DNA of 64,000 nucleotides from Clostridia bacterium (GTDB lineage Bacteria; Bacillota; Clostridia; Oscillospirales; Acutalibacteraceae), in the NCBI GenBank assembly GCA_017441385.1, contig JAFRXY010000081.1, positions 117,835-181,834 of the forward strand, in the 5' to 3' direction. The notes below the pieces were generated by a model. It searched no databases. It was given only the letters and a program-made list of their open reading frames with translations, and was not told where the DNA came from. The position numbers and the translations under genes are program-made. This document shows positions 34,844-43,510 of this stretch, one piece after another. The number at the start of each line of letters is the position of its first letter. Positions within the stretch are counted from its first letter, which is position 1.

Positions 34844-35767
34844 ATGCCTGTGCTATCTTTTTCCGTATCTCAGGAATACGACGGGATATCCGTGTATAAT
34901 TTTCTCCGCGCCAAGTGCGGCGTTTCCTACCGACTGATAAAAAAACTGAAGCGCGTGCCCTTGGGAATAACCGCCAACGGGCAGCATATACGCACGATTG
35001 ATTCACTGAGCGGCGGCGACAGAGTGACGCTCCGCATTCCGGAGGACGACAATCCGACAGTGCCGGTGGAACTGCCTGTGGATATTGTCTATGAGGACGG
35101 ACACATCGCCGTCCTCAACAAGCCTTACGGAATGCCTGTGCACCCCGCGAGGGAGCACGTTGCGGATACGCTTGCCAACGCGTTTTCGGCTCATCTGCTG
35201 GCCAACGGTGAGCCGAATGCCGCCTTCCGTGTGATAAACAGGCTCGACCGTGACACCAGCGGACTTGTGCTGACTGCCAAGAACAGCCACGCGGCCTCTC
35301 TGCTTCACGGACATACCGACAAGGTGTATTACGCGATCTGTCAGGGAACCTTGACCGGAAGCGGCACGATCGACGCGCCGATCAGGATCATGGAGGGACA
35401 CGGCATTCAGCGGGAAGTGGGGGAAGGCGGCGTGAGAGCCGTGACCCACTGGAAGGCGGTCAGGAATATGTCCCTTTTCGCCGGGAACGGGAGCCGTTAC
35501 GACCTGACGCTGCTGGAAATCCACCTTGAAACCGGTCGCACCCATCAGATACGTGTGCATTTCACATCGCTTGGAATGCCGCTGGCGGGCGACGATATGT
35601 ACGGCGGTTCACGCGACCTGATATGCCGTCAGGCGCTTCACTGCGGACAGATCGACTTCAACCACCCCATGACAGGGGAACACATGCATTTTTCCGTACC
35701 GCTGCCGGAAGACATGGCGGCATTGTGGGCAGAGCCTTTTTGTAAAAATGCAAGTAACGCGAAATGA
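34844..35767 (+). CDS. RluA/RluD family pseudouridine synthase
   Basis: 307 residues; AAGGTGG lies 10 bases before the ATG. Isomerises uridine to pseudouridine in rRNA or tRNA. Residues 15-65 resemble an S4 RNA-binding domain; the catalytic aspartate is in NRLDRDTSGLVL (about residue 133), and LETGRTHQIRVHF is the family signature. Which RNA position is modified (RluD, RluC or RluA type) cannot be decided from sequence alone. Confidence 0.9.
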   Translation: MPVLSFSVSQEYDGISVYNFLRAKCGVSYRLIKKLKRVPLGITANGQHIRTIDSLSGGDRVTLRIPEDDNPTVPVELPVDIVYEDGHIAVLNKPYGMPVHPAREHVADTLANAFSAHLLANGEPNAAFRVINRLDRDTSGLVLTAKNSHAASLLHGHTDKVYYAICQGTLTGSGTIDAPIRIMEGHGIQREVGEGGVRAVTHWKAVRNMSLFAGNGSRYDLTLLEIHLETGRTHQIRVHFTSLGMPLAGDDMYGGSRDLICRQALHCGQIDFNHPMTGEHMHFSVPLPEDMAALWAEPFCKNASNAK

Positions 35768-35826
35768 TTCATGTGTTTTTCGGCGTAATCTTGCTGCTAT
35801 TTTGCATTGTTCTGCGCGAAACTGCG

Positions 35827-35871
35827 ATTGAGCGCCAATAAATTGAGCGCCAATAAATTGAGCGCCAATAA
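35827..35871 (+). repeat. Three tandem 15-bp repeats before a small gene
   Basis: ATTGAGCGCCAATAA is repeated three times without a gap and ends directly at the AGGAGGAG ribosome binding site of the 35883 gene. Confidence 0.95.
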
Positions 35872-35882
35872 GGAGGAGAAAA

Positions 35883-36137
35883 ATGATTCGCTTTGTCCAA
35901 GACATCAAGCAATTCTGTCTTGCCATTATGATAGCAGGTATAGTTGTTTTCTGCATTGGTCTGTTCTATATCCTCATAAAGGCGGGGATCCCTTATCAAG
36001 ATCCTACCCCGGAAATGCAGATACGGTATTCGATCAGCATGAGTGTCGGGAAGGAGCTTACTGGAATCGGATCATGCATGACGGTGACAGGCATTGTGTC
36101 AAGAATTATTTTGGGAGCTATTATGAAGAATAAATGA
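35883..36137 (+). CDS. Small two-helix membrane protein
   Basis: 84 residues; AAGGAGGAG is 6 bases before the ATG. Two hydrophobic helices (about 11-33 and 57-79) joined by a polar loop with YQDPTPEMQIRYSISMSVGKE. I do not recognise a family. The three 15-bp repeats immediately upstream are part of its leader. It might be regulated through them; nothing else links it to its neighbours. Confidence 0.6.
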   Translation: MIRFVQDIKQFCLAIMIAGIVVFCIGLFYILIKAGIPYQDPTPEMQIRYSISMSVGKELTGIGSCMTVTGIVSRIILGAIMKNK

Positions 36138-36238
36138 TTGGCAGCTTCTGTGAGAGTGAATGACGAAAAATACCCACTCACCTACCTTCTTTTTCCTGCA
36201 TATTATGTAGTGAAATCAAGAAAAGGAGGTAAAACGCT

Positions 36239-36412
36239 ATGAACAACTTCTTCGGTGGTTCTTCCTGCAGCTGGATCATCATCCTGCTCATCATCCTGGT
36301 GCTCTTCCAGGACAATGACAGCGACTGTTGCTGCCGCTGCAACGGCACAATGGGCGACAGCGACAGCATCTGCGGATGCGGCGGCTGTGGCTGCGGCTGC
36401 GGTTGCAGATAA
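36239..36412 (+). CDS. Cysteine-rich 57-residue membrane microprotein
   Basis: 57 residues, preceded by AAAAGGAGG at 8 bases and followed by a good terminator, so it is a complete small gene. Order: a polar start (MNNFFGGSSC), a hydrophobic helix (residues 12-23, WIIILLIILVLF), an acidic DNDSD turn, then a tail with 10 of the 11 cysteines: DCCCRCNG and a closing CGCGGCGCGCGCR. The tail could bind metal or cluster disulfides, like small Gly/Cys-rich spore or envelope proteins, but no family is certain. Confidence 0.7.
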   Translation: MNNFFGGSSCSWIIILLIILVLFQDNDSDCCCRCNGTMGDSDSICGCGGCGCGCGCR

Positions 36413-36452
36413 GCCCTTCGATTTTCCTTGAATTAAACCGGTAATCAACATT

Positions 36453-36512
36453 AGCCCCGGCGCTGCGGAATTCCCTCTGAGAATCAGAAGAAACCGCGAC
36501 GACGGGGCTTTT
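36453..36512 (+). terminator. Terminator after cysteine-rich microprotein gene
   Basis: AGCCCCG (36453) pairs with CGGGGCT (36503), with inner pairs GCTGCGG/CCGCGAC-like, followed by TTTT. It also lies between convergent genes. Confidence 0.75.
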
Positions 36513-36522
36513 GACTTACAAA

Positions 36523-39500
36523 CTAATTGGAAGGATTTTCATTGACGGCTTTAAGGCTTTCGGCACGGCTGAAATCCGCTTTGGCAAGGTCTATCTCGCG
36601 GAATGCTTCGTAGAGGCTTCCTCTTGATGAGAGAAGCTGCCGCAGATTCTCGTCCTTCTCGGAGGAAGCGGGCATTTTTTCAAGCAGCTTGATGGCCTTG
36701 TTGTATTCATAGAGCGCACCGTAATATTCCTGTTCTTCACGGCGGCAGAGACAGACGGCCCTGCGGAAATGGCAGAGAGCCTTCATATATGTGCCGGAAT
36801 CCTCATTGTCAATGCTTTTGTCCATATATCCCGCCGCTCTGCGGTAGGCGTCGGCGGCCTTGCCGTTTTTGTTCAGCCCTTCCTGACAAACGCCCATGGA
36901 AAACCAGTGGGAGCCGTAGAAGGAGCCGAGAAGTTCATCGGGCAGCTGGGATTTATCCAGAAGATGGATCGATTCGCTGAGGTCGGACTGCATCGACTTG
37001 AAATCTCCCAGTTCACGGTAGGCGTCGGAACGGTTTTTCAGCATGATCGCCATGTTTATCTCGCCGCCTTCATCGTCCTTTTTGAGGGAAATGGCGCGAG
37101 TCGTATCTTCGACATTCCTTCTGTAATTTCCCATACGGAAGTAGACAACACCCCGTGCGTTCAGACAAGCTGCCAATTCGTTTTTCGCCGCGGGATTGTC
37201 CAGCAATTCCATGACTTCGATCGCTTTGGAAAGCGCCTCGGCACATTTCGGATTGTCGTTCTGCTCGTTGTAGATGTCACCGAGCGCCTTGAAGCACAGC
37301 CCGTACTGGAATAAGTAGGGTTCCTGCTCGCTTTTGGATTTTTCTTTGAATTTGTCAGTGGCAAACAGCATTTCAAATGCCTCGACCGATAAATGATAAT
37401 GCTCGGTTGCAAGGGCAAAATCCTCCTTGCGCAGGTAGCACTCTCCGATGTTGGAATGGAGCGACGGCCGCAGATCAATTGCTTTTTCGCTGTCGGGATC
37501 GCATTTGTCAAGCACCCTGAGGGCGTTTTCAAATGCGTGAAGTTCATTGTCGGCATATTTTTCTTCAAGACTGGCTTTTTCCGCTTGGCCGGCTTCTTCC
37601 AATGCATCGGGAACGTCTGCGGGAGAGGCGTTGTACCAGCAGATTCCCTCCTGATTGAAAAGCTCGGCGGCGACGGCTGAACCCGCGTCCTCGCTTTCGA
37701 CGGCTCGTGCGGCGTCGTTCATATACCCCGCGCATTCCGCCGGGTCAAGACCGACTTCACGGGACAGTCCCGCAATCCTGACAAGCATCGTCTTGCCGGC
37801 AATGCCACCGTCCATCTTGTGCAGATCCGCAAACTCCCTGAATAATCTCCGCGCTCTTGCCATCTGGCCGCGTTTGGTCAGGCAGGAGGCGGAAGCGACA
37901 AGCGAAAATTCAAAAATATTTCCCTCACCCATTTCGTAATAGGGCTTGCCATCGCTGTCGAAGGAATGCCGTCTGACATCGTCGTAATACTCCACAGCCG
38001 AATCATTCTTGCCCAGAACGCGGCTGTATTCGCCCAGATCAAAATTGAGCCTCGCCAGATGCCTGTGATCCGGCTGGGAATAGGGCGGTTCACTCAGCAG
38101 CAATTCAAATCTGGTGTAGTCGCCGTACAGTTCCAGCAGACCAAGGCGCAAGGCGATTCGCCGACGGATCTGGACACGACTGTAATAAATCTCAAAGCTG
38201 TTTTTATCAGCAAGATGATGCTGAAGGTCGGTCAGAGATCTGATGCCACGCTCCTTGCTGAGCGCATCGAATTTTCCGGCGGCCTCCTTATCCCCGGCAC
38301 GCTCACACATCTGTGAAATAATGTGGTATTCCGCGGAGCCGGCAAGCAGAAAGTAGGGATCTTCGGGGTCTGTACTTTCCAGAAGCTCCACCCCTCTGTG
38401 CATGATCTGTATGCATTCGTCAAGGGAATATCTGTCGGTCTCGCTGAATTTGGCCAGTCCGATGTATTTGCAGGCAAAAGCGCATTTCTCCGCGTTTGTC
38501 AAATAAAGAATTTCCGTTTCGACTTCGGCATATCCGGTGCTTCGCAGGGGATTTCCTTTTGCATCCGCCTCGAACGAAGCAATCGCCGCCTCAAAGTACC
38601 GTATGCAGTCGCTGATTTTTGATGTGCGGTAATGCAGTATGCCGAGCAGCAGATTCATGTCGCCGGCAATGCTTTGAATGCTGCCGAAATCGGCGCGTGT
38701 GATGTCCCCTCTGTACTCTGCGCACTGATCGAGTGTCAGAAGACAGGTTTCGGCGGCGTCGGCAAAACGGCAGTCGCGCGCCATGGCAAGCGCTGTAAGC
38801 CGCATGGCAGCGGGAAAGAACAGATCGTACTTTCCGTTTCCGCCGCAGGCATTGATGCATTTTTCAGCGAATTCCACCACCCGGCTGACGTCAGCTCCCG
38901 GAACATTGTCATAGCAGGTGATGAAGATCTGCTGGCTCGCGGCGAAATAGGCCGCCTTTTTGATGTTGTCCTCTCCGATGACCTCACCGTGGCCGGCTAT
39001 CTTTTCCAGCAGTTCAACCGGCAGCGTAAAAAATTCCGTGGGAAAACCGTCCTCTGTGTCGGAGTAGGTGAAGGCGCAGGCCGCGTTTCCAAGCCCCCGG
39101 CAGATGGCGGACACGCCGTCCGGAACGGCTCCGTCCGGAAAGATCCCTGACGATAGTTCCTTCTTAACCCGAGCGACCATCTCGTACAGAACATTGGCTG
39201 CTTTGTCGTAGCTGCCGCTCTCACAGAGTATACTTCCGTAATATCCGAGACAGTTGGTAAGCAAAATATCGGCGCGGTACCTGTCTATGTTATCATAGAT
39301 CTCAGCCAGAAGCTCAGCCGCTTCACGATTCCTTCCGCGAAAAAGGAACAGGCCGCTCAGTCTGAATATGCATTGAATAAGCAGCGATTGAGAATCGTGG
39401 AAGTTGCCGGCGATGTCGCTGCGGCATAGAGCAAGCGCACTGCGTGTGAGTTCTTCCGCCCGGTCGAGCTTCTTTTGCAGTTTCCTGTCGCCGCTTCCGT

Positions 39501-39609
39501 TTTTCATTTTATTACTTCTGTTACTTTCGCGGAACGGTTCAATGCTTTGAAAATACAGGCGGTCATATTTATCAATCAGTTTCGCAATTTTTTTTGCGTT
39601 GCTTTTCAT
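36523..39609 (-). CDS. Very large TPR-repeat protein
   Basis: 1028 residues from ATG 39609 (AGGAGG, 11 bases) or from TTG one codon earlier (8 bases). No signal peptide or membrane helix is visible, so it is probably cytoplasmic. Nearly the whole chain is alpha-helical with TPR-like repeats; the clearest are at about 745-1010, for example CLNARGVVYFRMGNYRRNVEDTTRAISL and CHFRRAVCLCRREEQEYYGALYEYNKAIKLLE. No catalytic domain is apparent. TPR arrays mediate protein interactions. Encoded alone, divergent from the nitroreductase gene. Confidence 0.8.
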   Translation of the reverse strand: MKSNAKKIAKLIDKYDRLYFQSIEPFRESNRSNKMKNGSGDRKLQKKLDRAEELTRSALALCRSDIAGNFHDSQSLLIQCIFRLSGLFLFRGRNREAAELLAEIYDNIDRYRADILLTNCLGYYGSILCESGSYDKAANVLYEMVARVKKELSSGIFPDGAVPDGVSAICRGLGNAACAFTYSDTEDGFPTEFFTLPVELLEKIAGHGEVIGEDNIKKAAYFAASQQIFITCYDNVPGADVSRVVEFAEKCINACGGNGKYDLFFPAAMRLTALAMARDCRFADAAETCLLTLDQCAEYRGDITRADFGSIQSIAGDMNLLLGILHYRTSKISDCIRYFEAAIASFEADAKGNPLRSTGYAEVETEILYLTNAEKCAFACKYIGLAKFSETDRYSLDECIQIMHRGVELLESTDPEDPYFLLAGSAEYHIISQMCERAGDKEAAGKFDALSKERGIRSLTDLQHHLADKNSFEIYYSRVQIRRRIALRLGLLELYGDYTRFELLLSEPPYSQPDHRHLARLNFDLGEYSRVLGKNDSAVEYYDDVRRHSFDSDGKPYYEMGEGNIFEFSLVASASCLTKRGQMARARRLFREFADLHKMDGGIAGKTMLVRIAGLSREVGLDPAECAGYMNDAARAVESEDAGSAVAAELFNQEGICWYNASPADVPDALEEAGQAEKASLEEKYADNELHAFENALRVLDKCDPDSEKAIDLRPSLHSNIGECYLRKEDFALATEHYHLSVEAFEMLFATDKFKEKSKSEQEPYLFQYGLCFKALGDIYNEQNDNPKCAEALSKAIEVMELLDNPAAKNELAACLNARGVVYFRMGNYRRNVEDTTRAISLKKDDEGGEINMAIMLKNRSDAYRELGDFKSMQSDLSESIHLLDKSQLPDELLGSFYGSHWFSMGVCQEGLNKNGKAADAYRRAAGYMDKSIDNEDSGTYMKALCHFRRAVCLCRREEQEYYGALYEYNKAIKLLEKMPASSEKDENLRQLLSSRGSLYEAFREIDLAKADFSRAESLKAVNENPSN

Positions 39610-39831
39610 CAATTATCATTCCTCCTGTCGAAAAAAATAAATAAAGATACCCCTTCTGTTCTTGAAAATGTATTATAGCACAAACTCAATCCTTTTACAA
39701 GATGTTTGAATGTATGAAATAATAAAAAAATGTTAAACTTGAGATAGTTTAAAGTCATAATTCAGCTTGAAAAAAGCGGGATAATTATGTATAATATGGT
39801 TAGTATTACGATAAAAAAGGAGCAATGCAAA

Positions 39832-40359
39832 ATGAATGAAATCATCAAAGCAATGGAAGAACGCCGCAGCGTTCGCAAATTCAAGCCCGCTATGCCGGCG
39901 AAGGCGGATATCGGGCAGATCATCGAAGCGGGACTGTACGCCGCCAACGGCAGAGGCAAGCAGTGCGCCATCGTGATTGCCGTCACGGATAAGAAACTTC
40001 GCGATAAGATTGCGGAGGACAACCGAAAAATCGGCGGCTGGGCGGAGGGATTCGATCCCTTCTACGGTGCGCCGGTCATACTGATCGTGCTGGCCGACAG
40101 GAACTGGCCGACCGCCGTTCACGACGGCAGCCTTGTGATGGGAAACCTGATGCTGGCGGCGCATTCACTGGGGCTGGGCAGCATTTGGATTCACCGCGCA
40201 CGGGAGGAATTCGAGACCGACGAATACAAGCAGCTTCTTACCGACCTCGGCATCGAAGGCGAATGGCTTGGCATAGGCCACTGCGCCGTGGGTTACGCGG
40301 AAGGCGAAATTCCCAAGCCTGCGCCCCGCAGGGACGGCAGAGTGTTCTGGGTGGAATGA
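39832..40359 (+). CDS. Nitroreductase family flavoprotein
   Basis: 175 residues from ATG 39832 (AAGGAG, 9 bases). FMN-binding features: ERRSVRKF at the start (phosphate contact), the middle GSLVMGNLMLAAHSLGLGSIWIHRA and the C-terminal LGIGHCAVGYAEGE. Small FMN nitroreductases reduce nitroaromatics, quinones or flavins with NAD(P)H. It is followed 37 bases later by an HD-domain gene and a PfkB gene, probably in one transcript. Natural substrate unknown. Confidence 0.9.
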   Translation: MNEIIKAMEERRSVRKFKPAMPAKADIGQIIEAGLYAANGRGKQCAIVIAVTDKKLRDKIAEDNRKIGGWAEGFDPFYGAPVILIVLADRNWPTAVHDGSLVMGNLMLAAHSLGLGSIWIHRAREEFETDEYKQLLTDLGIEGEWLGIGHCAVGYAEGEIPKPAPRRDGRVFWVE

Positions 40360-40396
40360 TTGGCTGGCAATGCGGCAGGCAGGAGTTGAATGAAAA

Positions 40397-40834
40397 TTGA
40401 TCTACACGCCCCAGACCAAAAAAGCGATGCGGCTGATGTATGAAGCACATAAGGACGCATGGGACAAAAGCGGTGTGCCCTATGTTTTTCATCCCTTCCA
40501 TGTGGCGGAACAGATGGATGATGAAATTTCCACGATTGTCGCGCTGCTGCACGATGTGGTGGAGGACACCGACTACACCCTTGATGACCTGCGGAAAATG
40601 GGCTTTTCGGAGGAAGTCTGCGAAGCGCTCGACCTTCTGACCCACCGGAAAGAGGAGCCCTATCCGGATTACGTCAGGAGCATACGAAATAACCCCATCG
40701 CCGCCAAGGTCAAGCTGGCCGACCTTGCCCACAACAGCGACCGCAGCCGGTTTGACAGCATGACGGAAGCGGATTTCCGCAGAGAAGAAAAATACAAGGC
40801 CGCAATGAAGATTCTCCGCGGCGAAGAAGATTGA
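40397..40834 (+). CDS. Small HD-domain protein, (p)ppGpp-hydrolase-like
   Basis: 145 residues from TTG 40397 (AGGAG, 11 bases). It has the HD pattern of RelA/SpoT-type hydrolases: YVFHPFHVAEQM, VALLHDVVEDTDYT and KVKLADLAHNSDRSRF, but no synthetase, TGS or ACT domain. By homology to stand-alone hydrolases (MESH1/SAH type) it may remove pyrophosphate from (p)ppGpp; other nucleotide phosphohydrolase roles are possible. An ATG seven bases upstream is in another frame and gives only a short peptide. Confidence 0.85.
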   Translation: MIYTPQTKKAMRLMYEAHKDAWDKSGVPYVFHPFHVAEQMDDEISTIVALLHDVVEDTDYTLDDLRKMGFSEEVCEALDLLTHRKEEPYPDYVRSIRNNPIAAKVKLADLAHNSDRSRFDSMTEADFRREEKYKAAMKILRGEED

Positions 40835-40862
40835 CATGCAATGACAGAAGGAAAGGCGATGA

Positions 40863-41771
40863 ATGCAATCTATGAGCAAAAAAATCCTTGTTTCGGGACT
40901 GCTGAATATCGAAACCACCGTGGCGGTGCGCGGCTTCCCGATCAATTACTACCCGATTGACTACCCCTTCTTCGGAGTCAATTCCAATGTGGCGGGCGTG
41001 GGATTCAATGTGGCGAAGGCCTTGCGCACGCTGGACGATGAGGTGGAACTGATTTCCTTTTTAGGCGAGGATTACGAAGCGGGAAGAATTTGCGCCGAGC
41101 TGGAAGCCTTCGATATTTCCGACAGGGGAATACGCTGGGCGCTGCAAAAGACGCCGACTTCGGTCATTCTCTTTGCGCCCGACGGCAGGCGGCAGGTTTA
41201 CTGCGACCTCAAGGACATTCAGGAGCAGTCGCTGGACGTGGATAATCTGGAGGACACGCTCTCTGCCGTGGACGCGGCGGCCATCTGCAATATCAATTTC
41301 AACCGCGGTCTGATCAGAAAAGCGCGTGAAATGAAGGTGCTGACCGCTACCGACGTGCATGTGCTGGAGGATGTGGAAAACGACTACAACCGCGATTTCA
41401 TGGAGAACGCGGACATTCTCTTCCTCAGCGACGAAAAGCTTCCCTGTGCGCCGGAGGATTTTATCCGCAGGCTTCATGAGCGCTATCACAACAGGATTAT
41501 CGTGATCGGAATGGGCGCAAGGGGAGCGCTTCTGCTCGATGCGTCCCAGAACAGGATGATTACCGTTCCGGCGTATTACAAGGCAAAAGTGGTCAACACC
41601 GTCGGTGCCGGCGATTCCCTTTTCTCGGCATTCCTGCACTTCTTTGTCAAGGGCCTTTCCGCCGAGAATTCGCTCAGACGGGCGGTGGTATTCGCCGGCA
41701 TCAAGATCGGCTTCAACGGCGCGTCGCTCGGCTTCAGCACCGAAGACGAAATCGAAATTGCCATGCACTGA
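40863..41771 (+). CDS. PfkB/ribokinase family carbohydrate kinase
   Basis: 302 residues; start at ATG 40863 or 40872, after GAAGGAAAGG. Ribokinase fold: N-terminal VSGLLNIETTVAVRGFPINYYP, GVGFNVAKALRTLDDEVELISFLGED, and the PfkB signature NTVGAGDSLFSAFL with the catalytic Asp. It phosphorylates a sugar or nucleoside; NYYPIDYPF in the N-terminal part is not diagnostic. Third gene after the nitroreductase and HD genes, closed by a strong terminator. Confidence 0.88.
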   Translation: MQSMSKKILVSGLLNIETTVAVRGFPINYYPIDYPFFGVNSNVAGVGFNVAKALRTLDDEVELISFLGEDYEAGRICAELEAFDISDRGIRWALQKTPTSVILFAPDGRRQVYCDLKDIQEQSLDVDNLEDTLSAVDAAAICNINFNRGLIRKAREMKVLTATDVHVLEDVENDYNRDFMENADILFLSDEKLPCAPEDFIRRLHERYHNRIIVIGMGARGALLLDASQNRMITVPAYYKAKVVNTVGAGDSLFSAFLHFFVKGLSAENSLRRAVVFAGIKIGFNGASLGFSTEDEIEIAMH

Positions 41772-41791
41772 ATTGGTTTTACACACCCAAA

Positions 41792-41835
41792 ACGCCCCGA
41801 AGGATGGTTTGAAAGGAAGTCCTTCGGGGCGTATT
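41792..41835 (+). terminator. Terminator of PfkB gene
   Basis: ACGCCCCGAAGGA pairs with TCCTTCGGGGCGT (41792-41804, 41820-41832), followed by ATTTT. It starts 20 bases after the PfkB stop codon. Confidence 0.88.
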
Positions 41836-41844
41836 TTCTCTGTT

Positions 41845-41945
41845 AGGAACTATGCAGAATTTAATCAGTCATTTTCTGCTTAAAAATACAGTATGCTTGC
41901 GTGTTTCAGAAAGTGAAATGTATCAATTATTTCTGCATAGTTCCT
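41845..41945. repeat. 101-bp long inverted-repeat (MITE-like) element 3
   Basis: Ends AGGAACTATGCAGAA (41845) and the exact complement (41931) enclose an imperfect hairpin. If the ends are read as GGAACT...AGTTCC, both flanks are TTA (41843-41845 and 41945-41947), a 3-bp target duplication as made by some IS5-group transposases. Non-coding; between two terminators of convergent genes. Confidence 0.65.
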
Positions 41946-41990
41946 TATGGACTTAATCCGGATGAAATCGTATAAAATTCCCATAATGAT

Positions 41991-42054
41991 TCCGCAAAAA
42001 AGGCCTCGGCCATTGAGAGCAGCCCCAATGCCGAAGCTTTTATTATTTTGCGGA
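41991..42054 (-). terminator. Terminator of mscL-DUF2752-cyclophilin unit
   Basis: An outer stem TCCGCAAAA/TTTTGCGGA and an inner stem GGCCTCGGCCATTG pairing with CAATGCCGAAGC; the minus-strand transcript runs into TTTTTT after GCC. It is 21 bases after the cyclophilin stop codon. Confidence 0.88.
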
Positions 42055-42074
42055 AAGATGGCGCAGATGAAAAT

Positions 42075-43028
42075 TTATTTTACCTTTGTGAGATAGGCCT
42101 TCTTGATTACCACATCGGTAAGGGGCTTGTTGCTGCCGTCCACCTCAACGGCCGCGATCTTGTCAACCACCTTCAGGCCTTCGTAGACCTGTCCGAATAC
42201 GGTGTGTCCGCTGCCGGTCACGCTCTTGAACTGTCCGTCCAGATAAGCCGTGCCGCCGCGCTTTTCGTACTGTTCGGCCGCCCACTTCGCGCCGCCGTTG
42301 GAGAGGAATCCTTCCTTGTCGCCGAGAGTGTAATACTGCGCTTTCTTGGTCTGGACGATGAAGAACTGGCTGCTGTTGGAACCCGGCGCGCCGGTGTTCG
42401 CCATGGAGACCGCGCCGCGGAGATTGTAAAGGTTGCGTCCGAATTCATCGCCGAATGTTTCGTAACCTTCGAAGGCGCACTTGCCGCCGGTGCCTGTGCC
42501 GGTCGGGTCGCCGCCCTGAATCATGAAATCATTCATGACGCGGTGGAAAATGATACCGTTGTAATAGCCTTCCTGGATGAGCTTTTTGAAGTTTTCAACG
42601 GCGGTCGGCGCGTATTTCGGGAAAAGACGGATTTTGATGGTGCCCATGCTGGTTTCCAGCACCGCCACTTCTTCTCCCTTGGCAGGCTTTTTGAGCTGTT
42701 CTCCGTCGGGAGCGATTTCATACTCTTCCGAAGCGGGATAAACGGTGTTGTCAACTGAGGAAACGGAAGAATTCCCCGAAGAATCGGAAGTGCCGGAGGT
42801 GAGATCCTTGGTGGAATTGTTGTCGTATAGCGACAGGAAGACAATAATGAAAATAACGGCTACCACAATGCTGCCTACAATGATAAGCGCCTGCGTGATC
42901 CGCTGCTGGCGTTCCAGCTCCTTGCGCTGCGCGGCAGTCAGCTTCTTTTTGCCTGTGGCTGAAGAGGTGGAAGTCTTACGCGGAGGGGTGGTGTTTCTGT
43001 GATTAGGTTTTTTCTTTGACGTGGACAT
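42075..43028 (-). CDS. Membrane-anchored cyclophilin-type peptidyl-prolyl isomerase
   Basis: 317 residues; AAGGAG before the ATG. A Lys-rich cytoplasmic start (1-44), one membrane helix (about 47-69, ALIIVGSIVVAVIFIIVFLSLY), a Ser-rich linker, then a cyclophilin domain (about 120-317) with GIIFHRVMNDFMIQGGDPTGTG, SQFFIV and HTVFGQVYEGL. It should help fold exported proteins outside the membrane. A 30-residue insertion (about 235-265) separates SQFFIV and the FGQV strand. Third gene after mscL and DUF2752. Confidence 0.92.
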   Translation of the reverse strand: MSTSKKKPNHRNTTPPRKTSTSSATGKKKLTAAQRKELERQQRITQALIIVGSIVVAVIFIIVFLSLYDNNSTKDLTSGTSDSSGNSSVSSVDNTVYPASEEYEIAPDGEQLKKPAKGEEVAVLETSMGTIKIRLFPKYAPTAVENFKKLIQEGYYNGIIFHRVMNDFMIQGGDPTGTGTGGKCAFEGYETFGDEFGRNLYNLRGAVSMANTGAPGSNSSQFFIVQTKKAQYYTLGDKEGFLSNGGAKWAAEQYEKRGGTAYLDGQFKSVTGSGHTVFGQVYEGLKVVDKIAAVEVDGSNKPLTDVVIKKAYLTKVK

Positions 43029-43045
43029 TTTGGTATACGCTCCTT

Positions 43046-43489
43046 TTAATAGAATATTGCTTGATAAAAGGGAAAATTACGGATAATTGTAAAGGCAAAA
43101 ATGATCACCGCAATGATAATTGCGCCTTTCCAGTCCAGCCGCACCACATACCTGTGATATGGTCTGATGAAAAGGGAAACAATAAGCCTGCTATACAGAT
43201 AGATAAGCCAGCAGATACAGACAATGTAAAGCGGATTGTAGTAGAAAGCGGTTGCGATATCTCCGCGAAGCAGCGCCAATGTGGCGTGTGTCGCGCCGCA
43301 GGAGACACAGTTGAACCCGGTGACCGTTTTAATGCTGCACTTGAAATACGATAAGCCGATCGTATTCTTTATCCATAATACCAAAGCTGCCGCCGCTGCG
43401 CAGATAAGCGGCACAGCGACGGCGAGTACAAACGCGCTGCGGTAATTTCTGTCACTGCTTAGCATTTGTTTTAAGTAGTTTTGTTTCAT
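43046..43489 (-). CDS. DUF2752 family membrane protein
   Basis: 147 residues with three or four helices. The family core TGFNCVSCGATHATLALLRGDIATAFYYNPL keeps the CxxCG and the following Arg/Asn features of DUF2752. Function unknown. It lies 17 bases before the cyclophilin gene and 21 bases after mscL, so these three form an operon. No strong ribosome binding site is visible; translation may depend on coupling to mscL. Confidence 0.85.
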   Translation of the reverse strand: MKQNYLKQMLSSDRNYRSAFVLAVAVPLICAAAAALVLWIKNTIGLSYFKCSIKTVTGFNCVSCGATHATLALLRGDIATAFYYNPLYIVCICWLIYLYSRLIVSLFIRPYHRYVVRLDWKGAIIIAVIIFAFTIIRNFPFYQAIFY

Positions 43490-43510
43490 GCCAGTTGGTA
43501 AATATATGAA

